NCBI GenBank assembly: GCA_907165275.2
Contig: OU015674.1
Coordinates: forward strand, 5,419,001-5,483,000
From: Zygaena filipendulae
Taxonomy: Eukaryota; Arthropoda; Insecta; Lepidoptera; Zygaenidae
Direction: 5' to 3'
Length of the DNA stretch: 64,000 nt
Shown: positions 11,613 to 22,227 of the stretch, piece by piece
Position numbering within the stretch: the stretch's first letter is position 1
Layout of the letters: the number at the start of each line of letters is the position of its first letter
Translations under genes and position numbers: made by a program
Notes under the pieces: generated by a model
Told to the model about the DNA's origin: nothing
Databases searched by the model: none
What the model saw: only the letters and a program-made list of their open reading frames with translations

Positions 11613-11809
11613 CTAGCTGTGTCCCGCGGTTTCACCCGCGGTAATTTCGGAGTTCCCGCGGGGGTTCAGAGATAAAAAGTACCCTATGTCCTTCCCTGAC
11701 AACGTGCATGTCAAATTTCATCCAAATCCGTTCAGCCGTTTTTACGTGATTGAGTAACAAACATCCAAACATCCACTTTCACACTTTCACATTTATAATA
11801 ATAGTAGGA
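11613..11809 (-). mobile_element. Helitron-like copy
   Basis: A|CTAGCTGTGTCCCGCGGTTT ... TAATAATAGTAGGA|T. Same sub-type as 11056-11254, only 0.36 kb away. Confidence 0.85.
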
Positions 11810-12608
11810 TAATAGAATTAGCATTTAGATTTAAAACTGTAAACTATGGTAGGTACGACAATTTGCAATTTTTTTTTCTCGGAGCTCTTGCACGGAAGAC
11901 ACCTGTAAGAAATGGGCTCGAAACGTCCCAAATATTCTTGCGTATACATAAAGAACTATACCACAAATTACTTACTGTCCTTTAATGCGCCATAAACAGT
12001 AAAATCCATTTTCATTTTTTTTTTATGTGAATGAAAATAAATGATGAAATCGCCATCTTTGATTCCCGCCAAAAAAAAAACAAGTATGCTTTCTAAAATA
12101 AATAAATGTTGCGGTCCTTGCTAGTTTTGATTGCGTCTGCACTTCCGTTTACTTCGTTTTAGCAAATATTTGATTCTGAATGTGCCGAAAGAAGTAAAAC
12201 TTCGTCAAAATTTAACTGCCTAAATTAAACGATTTGCACAGAAAGCTACGACGAACTCGGAAGCGATCTTGGTGGAGCGGCTCCGTGTCGGTGAACGGGC
12301 TGACAAATTAAATCTGCCTTTGCCCTCTGTCTCATCTTTATGCTTTTTATTTTTTTATTTGCCGCCAGTGCCTTTAGCGGATTACATCGTTAGCACAAAT
12401 GCTCACTGACATTTTTCTTTGCTCGTTGCGTTTTCAAATAAGAAAAAACTAATCTTTACTTTGTATCTAGCGAAATAATATAATATTTATTTCTTAAACA
12501 GTATGTACTTGAGAACCAGTATGAGTATGAGACTGTTCTTTGTCTAATTTTTACTTTCACGACGTTGTCAGGTCTACAGAAAAGGCCTTAATATACTTAT
12601 TTTTATGC

Positions 12609-13105
12609 CACTGCTCCACCTGCGTTAACGTTAACGTTGATGTTAATGTCCAACTACGCGTTAATTAAGGCATTAAAATACGTGTTGGCTACATTTAGTT
12701 TGCAACGTGCCATTAAGCGTTAATTTCTAGTGAAATAACGCGTTAACACAAAATTAAGGTTGAAGCTTCAACACTGTTTTTTTTGCAATGGCGGTAGAGC
12801 AGCTGTAATTTTAGACCATTCCATTGTCGTATTTTTATTGTTCCCGCCAAAACAAAGTAAATACGGTCTTGCTGCGCGCGTGCGCCACGCAGAATGTATA
12901 CTGTATAGCCAACACCGCTCAGTGCGCTAAATAACGCGCTAAAACCCTTTGATGTGTCCAAAAAACCGACACCTGAGCTATCGCTTAACGTTTAACGTCA
13001 TAATAATGCCGTTAGTAAGTTAACCCGTTAAAATGTTGACCACATCTACGTAATGCCTTAATTAACGCACTAATTTACGCATTAACACGCAGGTGTAGCA
13101 GTAGC
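12609..13105. mobile_element. MITE with GTTAAC-rich subterminal repeats
   Basis: Left end GCCACTGCTCCACCTGCGTT, right end inverted GCTACTGCTACACCTGCGTG. Both are followed by many TTAACG/CGTTAA words and a shared GCGTTAATTAAGGCATTA. About 497 bp without a convincing gene. Single copy here. Confidence 0.7.
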
Positions 13106-13109
13106 ATTA

Positions 13110-13160
13110 GGAGAATTCCCGCGGAAACTCTGATATTGACGCGGGTGAAACCGCGGGCAT
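13110..13160 (+). mobile_element. Helitron-like 3' end only
   Basis: GAGAATTCCCGCGGAAACTC, GACGCGGGTGAAACCGCGGG, directly followed by a family I MITE. Confidence 0.5.
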
Positions 13161-13594
13161 CAGGACCCTTATTCACTATGACCATAACACGCCGCGCTAA
13201 GATAAGACTCCGCTAAAACTGTCTTTCCCTCGTAATCAAAGAAGTTTTACTGCAAAAAAATACATTTACGTTTCTCATTTATTTATTTATTTATTTATTC
13301 AAAACAAGATAGGCTTACAGTGTTCGCCAAATCGCCTCTCTCGTTCAATGTTGTTGAGAACAAACATCTATACACTATGGCATACAAAATCTTAATATTA
13401 ATATTAATTTACTAATATTATCTACAAATATGTCGACTTGCGGGATCTCTCCTGTGACTCGGTTGAGCAGTGTTAAGTCATGGCATGAAGAATAATCATT
13501 TCTAATATCTTGGCATCTAGATCGTTTGGAAATGCGTTTTTAGGACGCGCGTTATCGGCAAGGTATGTTGTTGATCATAGTGAATAAGGGCCCA
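13161..13594. mobile_element. MITE family I, copy 1, with nested LINE fragment
   Basis: Begins GGACCCTTATTCACTATGAC and ends GTCATAGTGAATAAGGGCCC-type (here GATCATAG...). Apart from the nested piece at 13277-13476 it aligns with 43757-43989 (ACACGCCGCGCTAAGATAAG, GTCTTTCCCTCGTAATCAAA). Confidence 0.8.
13277..13476 (-). mobile_element. LINE 3' fragment inserted in a MITE
   Basis: The segment starts with five ATTT units and AAAACAAGATAGGCTTACAG and ends near TGTTAAG. The intact MITE copy at 43757-43989 lacks exactly this piece, so it is a later insertion. The ATTT run reads as the (AAAT)n tail of a minus-strand retrotransposon. Confidence 0.6.
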
Positions 13595-15150
13595 GCTATA
13601 GTAGTAAACACCGAACACTGTTCAAATAGTTGGTACAAATATTCAAATCCGCGATCAAAGAGAACTATTGTATTTGTTTACATTAGCACTGTGGTCGAAT
13701 AAAGGGTATTGTTTGTTTTGTTAACTACTTACCTACCTGCTATACAGATTGGTATGACGTATTTTGTCAACCTACGTAATCATGTGAGCTATTTTTGTAA
13801 ATAAGTGAACATATTGTTATCCTGGTTTGAGGTAGGTTAGCTGATTTTTGTAAATTTTTGTTGTAAATGTAAAATGTTGATGGTTGTTTGATTTTTGACT
13901 CCTACTCGTACTACATATTTTGGGCTCGAGTGGTTGGATGAAGCTTTTGTGAAATTTCCATTGATACGATTCGTTCAGTAAGCGTGACCTTCTTTAACTT
14001 CAAATAACAAATTACTGCTTCATCGTGTAGTCTTTTATAAAAAAAAATTAGTCAAATTTCACGTATTTTTAAGTAACACCAATACATAAATATGTACCTA
14101 TCATATTCTTGCAAATAAATAAATAAAGGGTGCTCGATTTTTAAATGTGAATAAAACGTTGTATAGGTATAAGACATAAAACTTTTCTGTAATACTTAAC
14201 TTGAATTCCATACACAGACATAAGTAAGTATAGGCATTATGTGCCGAATTATGCTATATTTACAACGTAAGTACACGACTGTCACCAACAATAGGTATAT
14301 TGTAAAAACTCTAAATTTGAAACTAGTTGGTTATTGGATTAAGGTTTCAAATCCTTAATACGCAACCGGTGCGCGGTTGTCAGCTGATGTCACCTCTTTA
14401 ATACTTGGAAAAAGTTTTATACACGTAGGTATAGTTAATAATGAACACTTAACAACTTTTCTGAACATGTATTGAAAAGTTCTAAATTATAGAATTTTAG
14501 TGAGATTAATATAAACTACCTACACAATTTAGTAAAAGTAAGATATGGTTAAAACATAATATCTGAAGACAAAATTACTATTAGAAGTAACGCTTCTGCT
14601 AACGTTTATCATTTAGTATTAGAAAATAAGATCTCACAACGTTGTTAAAGATTCAACACAACTGTTAAAATGTAAAAAAAATGCGCCAAATTTCATGTAT
14701 TAAATTAAATAGGTTTCAAGCGGTGAACGGGTCAAAAGTGGCTCGAAGTGATTCGTGTAATATTAGGTACACACGGCTGCAGCTGCGTCGCCAGTTCCTT
14801 TTTCTTTGAACTTGGCTGGACCCGTTGCCGCGTGTCTAGATGTATCTAAAACATATTCCCCGTTTCGAGCGCTTTTCAAAGCTATTTTTAGTATTTAAAG
14901 GTCAAGCAACATTTTAAAGATTGTGAATTAAAAAAAAGAACACAAAGAAATGTTCCAGTGAAAATTTTAAGAAAAAAAAAAAATAAGCAAAAAAGGATGA
15001 AAAATATGAGAGTAATCTCTTAGTGGGCGGGAACTTTCAGCTCTTGGCGCACATTAAGACGTTTGATTTCTTTTTCAAGGAAATTCCACATTAATTTTTT
15101 TTTTAATTTTCCCCTTGCAGTTTCCCGCCTGAGCTTTGAGTTTGTTTTTA
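13595..15150. other. Intergenic AT-rich stretch
   Basis: No element ends or coding signal found. A small GC-richer block lies at 14763-14830. Confidence 0.5.
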
Positions 15151-15386
15151 TATGGACATAGATAAGCAATAGTGTGTTAACCCACATTGGAGAAATTTCG
15201 AATAAATCGTGTTTCATATCGTCATTTTGTTTCAGCATTTTTTTATGTTTAAATGTTTTTTGGTATTTAAACAATGTAATAATGTAAACACGTAATTAAA
15301 AAACGCTCTATAACTCTCAATAAAGCGTTTTGAATCGATAACTTAATATTGTGGGTTAACATGTTATTGCTTATCTGCGTTCATAT
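15151..15386. mobile_element. MITE family C, copy 1
   Basis: TATGGACATAGATAAGCAAT at one end and the inverted TATGAACGCAGATAAGCAAT at the other, both leading into TGTTAACCCACA. About 236 bp, no gene. Confidence 0.8.
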
Positions 15387-15522
15387 AAATGATGCCTGAT
15401 GCCCGTGTGTGATCGAGATCGCGTGAACTCTCTATTGAAAGACACACAGACAAATTTAATAAATATATCAAAATGAACTTTATTGGTGATTCTCGCAATT
15501 TCTTTTTATTTATAGTCTGTAA

Positions 15523-15721
15523 TCCTACTAATATTAAAAATGTGAAAGTGTGGATGTTTGAATGTTTGTTACTCAATCAAGCAAAAACGGCTGAACGGAT
15601 TTGGATGAAATTTGTCCTGCACGTTGTCAGGGGTACAGAGAAGGACATAGGGTACTTTTTATCCCGGAATTCCCGCGGGAACCCCGAAATTACCGCGGGT
15701 GAATCCGCGGGGCACAGCTAT
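15523..15721 (+). mobile_element. Helitron-like copy
   Basis: TCCTACTAATATTAAAAATG ... GTGAATCCGCGGGGCACAGC TA; terminal G changed. Confidence 0.8.
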
Positions 15722-15939
15722 TATCAAAATAACAGCCTATTATTAAATGCATGTGAAGATACTTATTACATATAAATATTACAAAAAACGAATTCTTAAA
15801 TTATTGTCTGTCTTTCTGTCTCTCTGTGCCGGAATTCCGAAGCTCACGCAGGTGAAAACGCGGGGCACAACTAGTGAAAATAGTTTTAGCGGTGGGATAT
15901 AATTTTTTTGACACAAACTAGATTAGCAAGTCATTTCTT

Positions 15940-16250
15940 TTACTGAAGAAGAAGAAGAAAATACATTTATTTCAGCACGACACACAAGAAAAAGAAACAA
16001 ACATAAGCAATGCCTAATCTAAATTTGTACACAATAATAATATATATTTACTGCGGGTAGGAATACCGAAGATTATTTTATGAGATTGCAATATGCCCTC
16101 AATCATCATAGCTGTCCTAATATTCCTTTCTGGCCAAAAAGCCGATGAGGAAGTGGAGAAAAAATATGCAAGTCACAAGAAATAATAAAGGGTCTTGGTC
16201 CAACGGCGAATACCGCTTATTCGCCTCGGCTACGTACCTACCCACTTTGA
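15940..16250 (-). mobile_element. Probable LINE 3' fragment with (TTC)n tail
   Basis: (GAA)4 then AAATACATTTATTTCAGCAC. On the minus strand this reads as an AATAAATGTATTTTC end plus (TTC)n. The block GGTCTTGGTCCAACGGCGAA downstream is moderately GC-rich, but its open frames match nothing I recognise. Confidence 0.35.
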
Positions 16251-16394
16251 AACTGAAATTGCTTTTATTATTACTATTTGCTATAATAAACATTATTTTA
16301 TATTTACAAATTACAATATCTGGTCGACCGATAGGTAGGTATTCACTTCGGTCCCAGGAGAAAATGGTTGTATATACAAATATATACATACCTA

Positions 16395-16640
16395 CTAGCT
16401 GACCCCTGCAGTTTCATTCGCGGTTATTTGGGAGTTCCCGCGGGAATTCCGGGATAAAAAGTACCCATGCCACTCAGGATTACTTTAGCTTCCAATCTAT
16501 AAGTGAAAGAATATTCAAAATCGGTTCAGTAGATGCATAGATTACAACCTCACAAACTCCGGAGTTCCCACGGGAATTCCAGGACAAAAAGTACCCTTTG
16601 TCACTCAGGATCACTGTAGCTTCTTATAAGTGAATAAATT
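16395..16640 (-). mobile_element. Helitron-like copy with repeated middle
   Basis: CTAGCTGACCCCTGCAGTTT, then two successive GGAGTTCCCxCGGGAATTCC blocks followed by GTCACTCAGGATxACT text. Partial tandem duplication. Confidence 0.65.
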
Positions 16641-17074
16641 GTCAAATTTTTTTTAAGGTTTGTATTATGCATATTATTATTAGAATAAAGCTCAATCTGA
16701 GGTCTCCCATGATCATTTTAACAGTGTAAAATTTTTAATATACCTAACCATGAATCAAAATTTTATCCATTAAAATTTAAAATCGAACCGACACTGCAAA
16801 AATAAAAATTAGAAGGACGCGATTATAGGTATAATAATACTTACAGATATCCTCTTGCGTTTATTATGATGCCAAATAAAAATGATATAATAATTATGAT
16901 AATACCTACCTCCAAGAAGAGCACTGAAAATTCAAAATACACCTAATTGAAACTGGTCCAATAAAATCTAATTGGCGAATACTTACTCCCCTGCTCAAAC
17001 ATTCTTCAGATTTTTTTTTAAATAAGGTTAGGTACGTGTCGTAAAAACGCGGTGTAGTTTAATATTATTACTTA

Positions 17075-17088
17075 CCGCCAGAGGGCGC
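17075..17088 (+). promoter_or_regulatory. CTCF-like motif
   Basis: CCGCCAGAGGGCGC matches the animal CTCF core (CCASYAGRKGGCRS) at all but one position. Isolated, in intergenic DNA just left of a GC-richer block. Sequence match only. Confidence 0.3.
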
Positions 17089-17307
17089 TTATCGACCGCC
17101 CAGGCGCTTGCCTCGCTCGTTCGACCCCCGGGAGATGGGTCGAACATCTTAATGGAAAGATTTACCTTAGCGAAAGCTTAAATTCAGCGAAGGTATTTTA
17201 TTTTACTCTAAATTGTGGAGAAATAACTTTTTAACAGCCTCATTAGATGTTATGAGTCGAGCCTTTTTTATGTTTGAATGCTCTCTGTATACATAAGTAG
17301 TATTGTA

Positions 17308-17400
17308 TACTTTTATTTATTTATTTATTCTTTATTGTACAGCCATTGGCCAGTATAACCATTGGGTTGGGTTACAGTTTAAAACAAATTTTAAAAGAAA
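17308..17400 (-). mobile_element. LINE 3' fragment with TTTA tail
   Basis: TTTATTTATTTATTC followed by TTTATTGTACAGCCATTGGC and a CAGTTTAAAACAAATT block: the tail and 3' UTR of a minus-strand, 5'-truncated non-LTR element of unidentified family. Confidence 0.45.
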
Positions 17401-17424
17401 TACATCCTTACTACGTATACTATA

Positions 17425-17525
17425 GGCAAATGAGAATGTGAGTTTGTTTGTTTGTTACGCTTTCACCCGGATTTTTTGTGGGAACTCCGAAATTAACGTA
17501 GGTGATACCGCAGGGAACTGCCGCT
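17425..17525 (+). mobile_element. Short Helitron-like copy
   Basis: GAGAATGTGAGTTTGTTTG, GCTTTCACCCGGATTTTTTG, ending ACCGCAGGGAACTG; internally deleted. Confidence 0.5.
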
Positions 17526-17537
17526 TATATATGCGTA

Positions 17538-17735
17538 CTAGCTGTCCCGCGCGGTTTCAGCCGCGATAATTTCGGAGTTCCCGCGGAAATTCCGGATTAC
17601 AATATAACCTATGTTACTCGAGGATAATGCAGCTTTCTAATGGTGAAAGAATTTTTGAAATCGATTCAGTAGTTTTTGAGTTAAATCATAACAAACAAAA
17701 AATCAAATCTTTCCTCTTTATAATATTAGTATAGA
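17538..17735 (-). mobile_element. Helitron-like copy, AAGAGGAAAGATTTGATT sub-type
   Basis: A|CTAGCTGTCCCGCGCGGTTT ... TATAATATTAGTATAGA|T. Confidence 0.8.
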
Positions 17736-18188
17736 TTATTACCTAAAACTAGGTAAGGACGTAGGTTTTTCGTCTCAATCGGTTCACTGAAAGAGAACAT
17801 AAGAAAGTTTAATTTAATATATAAAGTAAGTGCTACAGGCACACGCAGATCGCACTTTTGAACACCATGCGTGTAGAACCGAAGGCAAAAAGTAGTATTG
17901 TAGTTTTTCTTTTGTTAAGTGAAAACTTCTTTAGCACATACCTATACAAATACCTATAGACAACGGGACCCTGAAAGGTATCTAAATGCCATATTAACTT
18001 GGAAAAGGTTTGATATCCATCAAGTGGATTTATCCAAAATTGTCCCTACTAATCATATTTACCCGGAAAAGGTTGGGATATGCTCCCGGGGAAATTATGT
18101 TTCGGTGAATATGAAAAGGAATCATGAAAATGGGGGAAAAAAGATCAGTGTGTTTTCGGGCGGTACAAATATACATATCCTAGGTACA

Positions 18189-18394
18189 TCTATACTAATA
18201 TTATAAAGAGGAAAGATTTGATTTTTTGTTTGTTTGTTTGTTACGATTTAGCTCAAAAACTACTGGGCTGATTTCAAAAATTCTTTCACCATTAGAAAGC
18301 TACATTATCCCTGAGTAACATAGGCTATATTGTAATCCGGAATTCGCGCGGGAACTCCGAAATTATCGCGGGTGAAACCGCGCGGGACAGCTAG
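18189..18394 (+). mobile_element. Helitron-like copy, AAGAGGAAAGATTTGATT sub-type
   Basis: TCTATACTAATATTATAAAG ... CGCGGGTGAAACCGCGCGGG ACAGCTAG|T. Well kept; same sub-type as 17538-17735 in the opposite orientation. Confidence 0.85.
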
Positions 18395-18456
18395 TGTTAT
18401 TATAATAGGTCTCGGGCGACGGCTTATTTAGGGATCGCTTGTCTAATTGACTTAAA

Positions 18457-18787
18457 AATAGGGATGTGGACTACTTTTGAAAATCAAAATTCTAATTAGT
18501 CCGTCAGTTAGAAAATAAAAAAACAATAGACACGTATTTTCTGCTTTTTCAAATAAATTAAAATATGCAGAGATAAAGCGCATTAAAGTTTAGGGTGAGG
18601 GGGTCGTGACGTCACTAACCGATAAAACCGCTATACATACTGTCAGAATAGTGACGTCACGCGAAATTTCAACTCAATATATCGCCGTTATTTTTTGATT
18701 ACGTAAGAAAAGAAAAAATACGTGTCCAATATTTTTTAATAATCTACAGGACGGACTAAAAAATAAAAATTAGTCAACATGCCCATT
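18457..18787 (-). mobile_element. CRE-palindrome MITE (family A), copy 1
   Basis: AATAGGGATGTGGACTACTT ... GTCAACATGCCCATT. Long imperfect terminal repeats share AGTCCGTC and GACACGTATTTTTT. Two palindromic GTGACGTCAC sites lie about 45 bp apart in the centre. Non-coding. Confidence 0.85.
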
Positions 18788-18936
18788 AATTTGTGTACAG
18801 TATTTAGCTTACATTTTACCTTCCACTTTGCCAGACGTCGGATTCGTATAGCGAGTGCCTGCTTGACTACTGGGAAATGAACTATCAAATAAATTATTTT
18901 GTACACATACGTTTTAATTTCATTTCAATTTCAAAC

Positions 18937-19134
18937 CGTACTAATATTATGAATGCGCAAGTACCACTAACTGTCTGTCTTTTCAACATTTTCACGCCCT
19001 AACTTCTCAACAGATCTTTATGAAATTTTGCATAAACTTTATCAGGAGTACACAAAGGGACAAAGGGTACTTTTACCCTGGAATTACCGCAGGAACTCCG
19101 AAATTAAAACAGGTGAAACCGCTGGGAACAGCTA
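18937..19134 (+). mobile_element. Helitron-like copy
   Basis: CGTACTAATATTATGAATGC ... GTGAAACCGCTGGGAACAGC TA. Confidence 0.7.
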
Positions 19135-19442
19135 TTTTAACAATATTCTTTCCAATATTAAGTCGCCAGTGATTTTTTCTACGTTCAGTTTGGATCGTAT
19201 TTTGTCATCTCTTTTGTCAATTTGATCAATAGATACGTAAAATGTATAATTCTGTTGAGCAATTCCTCAAAAAAAAAATCTTTTGCGAACTCCTTTATTC
19301 TTGAAACAGCAAATCACTGTTCTTATTTCATATATATAGGTAGTAGGTACCAATTCTAAACCAATTTCTTTTTTGTAAATAATACCGGGGAAACCCCTTT
19401 AATACCTATCAATGTAAATAACTACGTACATTTGTTACATAT

Positions 19443-19510
19443 TGGCGGAGAATACCACTGCGGCACTTTGGTCTTTTGTACTGTGATGTGCACAAACCTT
19501 ATAATATAAA
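19443..19510 (+). mobile_element. Short 3' UTR remnant of the Jockey-like retrotransposon
   Basis: GAATACCACTGCGGCACTTT followed by GGTCTTTTGTACTGTGATGTG resembles the reverse complement of the 3' UTR at 9520-9560 (GAATGCCACTGTGGCATTAA then CCTTTTGTACCATGTTGTG). Degenerate and without a clear tail. Confidence 0.4.
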
Positions 19511-20146
19511 TGTTGTGTTGGAAAACTTAACTTTCTTTCTTACGAGCTCTGGCAGTCCATACATACAAGCATCTATAACCACAGATAGTATAATCTATAA
19601 CTAAGTACATTTAAGTATACCTACCTGTGACATGCGTGTGATTATGTGAATCTATAATAGCATTAGTAAACAGGAAATCTTTGACATCGTATTATAATAT
19701 CTTTTAAATTAATGAATTTTTAACTGTAACTACAAAAGCTCGAACTACGGTTGATTTTACAATAAAATTTTACTAGCTAATTTTACTACGCTTCTCAAAG
19801 CTTTTTTTATATCATTAAAAGCACAAAAGGGCAAAATCATGTCATCAAAATAAATGACAGTTTATTTATGAATGCTCAGTTTTGTTTTTCTTTTATTTAG
19901 ATCAATATACGTTGATTGTATCCATTGAATCATGTTTATTTTCTTTTAATAGTACTGTAGTAGTTATTTGCCTTATTTTTATGTGCGTGGTGAGAAACAC
20001 CATAACTTGACACCATAGTCCGTTATTCGTGTGTGCCAGATATACAACGATAAATAATTGATTAAATATACATATTGTGTTTACCTATTTTGTTACTCTA
20101 CATATGCTCTACATTCTTTGTTCTTTACTTGCAAACTTGTAAAACG

Positions 20147-20783
20147 AGAATAGGGTACTTGCATGAAATTTATTATAGTAAATTGTGTCAATATTTCAAA
20201 AATAGAGCCTTAGAAAAGCGTTATCGTGAAAGATTTAGTGAAAAATTTTCAATAGTTTCCAAAATATTCAACTTTTAATTTTGTGAAACGGAACGTTGCA
20301 ATGAAACACCAATCACTGCCAAGCTTGACACATGACGTCACTTTTATTTTTTTAGGAAATATTTATCTCTCAGAGAAGGCAAAAGAAACTAAGTGCATAC
20401 AGTCAACGCATATTTTCCATTTTCTGAAGTTTTTTACTTTAAAATGCATCGGTAAGATGCATTTCAATTCTTTACTGGAACTTTTGGAAGTAACTCGACA
20501 CAGTTCAGCCTTAATTTCGCTTTTGGATATTGAAGTTATCTGTCTGTCAGTGTCACATGACCCTGTCAATACGACAATGACATTTATATCACAGATTAAT
20601 AAGGCGAAATTTTGAACTAGTGACGTCATTCCGCGTTTCGGCGGTAAGGTCTAAAGTAGGAACTTTGAAACGCTCTATTTAATTAATTTATGCATATATT
20701 TTTTTTCTTTTTCTTGCTTTCTTTAAGTAGGCCATATATCTTTAAAATAGACTGAAAAAAAAATCATGCAAGTACCCTATTAT
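20147..20783. mobile_element. MITE family B, complete copy
   Basis: Bounded by AATAGGGTACTTGCATGA and its exact reverse complement TCATGCAAGTACCCTATT. The inside (TTCAACTTTTAATTTTGTGA, ACCAATCACTGCC, CAGTGTCACATGACCCTGTC) is about 85-90% like 1-504. Contains TGACGTCA near 20335 and 20621. No real coding capacity. Confidence 0.85.
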
Positions 20784-21452
20784 TGGTTACCTTCAATTTG
20801 TGATTTTTTCTTCACATAATCAATTTTTTATGTACGTAATTACCTACGTAAGTTGGTATACACATACAGTCAATATTGTTAAGGATATATTTTAGGTAAT
20901 ATATAACATAACCGCGTATATTGTCTCATTAATGTTTAAATAATCAATATCAGCTACCTGTTATAAAAAAATATAGATAGTAAGTAAATTAAAAGAGAAA
21001 TGCTGAATAAAATAATTATATTTATTTTTAGAAAAATGTTTGGTTTTACAAACATTTTTTGTTTCACTTTGAAATAATAAGAAATTTCGTGCCCTTCTAG
21101 TAAAGGTAAAAAGAAATGAAAGACAGATAAAATCAATAAGGGGGAAAAAATCGGTGTTTGAATTGTGCGTATTGTATTTGAACAGGATGGAAGTGTCAAC
21201 AAAAATAAAGCTATACTTATAATAAGGTGAACGCTGCCAAGTTAGACAGAGTCCCAGTATTTTTAAGCGTAGGCGTATTGCTATATTTCGTCAATTTTGT
21301 ATGAATTTTTTTTTTTTTTTTCAATGTGACTACATTTAATGAATACGATATTCTAGAATCTTTAACTTTGTGGGTGGCCGTTTCATTATAACATATTTAT
21401 GTGGTGTTGGTCAACAACCCCCGTCACAGAGGTGGTTGTACAAACGATACTG

Positions 21453-21569
21453 ATGTCAAAAAGAACGTGGGTGGCCATTCCTCAAAGTGATTTTGATGAA
21501 CTGATTTTAAGCATACCAAATCGCTGCGAATGTGTGATTCGTGTCAATGGAAAGAACACAGATTATTAA
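21453..21569 (+). pseudogene. Tc1-like transposase C-terminal remnant
   Basis: The frame ends VAIPQSDFDELILSIPNRCE then CVIRVNGKNTDY and TAA. This has the shape of the Tc1/Tc3 transposase C-terminus (IPQxxxxxLIxSMPRRCxAVIxxxGGxTxY). No catalytic region is recognisable upstream and no terminal repeats were found. A duplicated TGGGTGGCC word lies at about 21371 and 21468. Confidence 0.6.
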
Positions 21570-22023
21570 TTTGTTTATTCATTACAATAAAAGTTTCAAA
21601 AACCTGTCTTTGCCTTTTTTACAATTTTATTGTCGACTTGAAATTGGTTCAATTTCTCACATCTTACAAAAAATGAATATTTTCTTAATTTATTCAAAAT
21701 GTTGGGATTAGTTGTTAATTTAGATTTGGGAAATATGGTAGGCAACAAGCCCAGAAGATTAGATTAGATTTAAATTAATCGGGTTTCTTTTTATAGCAAA
21801 AAATGCACTTGATCCCTAGACACTTTTGATGTGTGTATTTAATAGGTACGTCTTGTCGATCCCCCACTGTTTCAATCTCGTAAATTTCAAAGTAACTGTG
21901 GTATTTCCGAAGTAAAAAGTACCCTATGTCACTCAGGAACACCGTAGCTTCCGATGTTAAGTAATGTATGAAATGAAGGTAGTTTAGGTAGTAGTGTTAG
22001 GTAGTTTTTGTGTTTATCCATTA

Positions 22024-22227
22024 CTAGCTGTTCCCCTCGGTTTCACCCGCGGTAATTTGCAAGTTCCCACGGAAATTCTGGGTAACAATATGCCTATGTT
22101 ACTCAGAGATAATGTGGCATTCTAATGGTGTAAAATTTTTGAAATCGGCCGAGTATATTTTTGAGCTAAATCGTAACAAACAAACAAACAAAAATCAAAT
22201 CTTTCCTCTTTATAATATTAGTATAGA
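22024..22227 (-). mobile_element. Helitron-like copy, AAGAGGAAAGATTTGATT sub-type
   Basis: A|CTAGCTGTTCCCCTCGGTTT ... TATAATATTAGTATAGA. Another middle fragment (AAAAAGTACCCTATGTCACT) lies at about 21913. Confidence 0.8.

Noticed and set aside
18450..18792. TTAA at both ends of family A copy 1, suggesting piggyBac
   Set aside because: TTAA overlaps the element ends differently on each side and the other copies are not flanked by TTAA.
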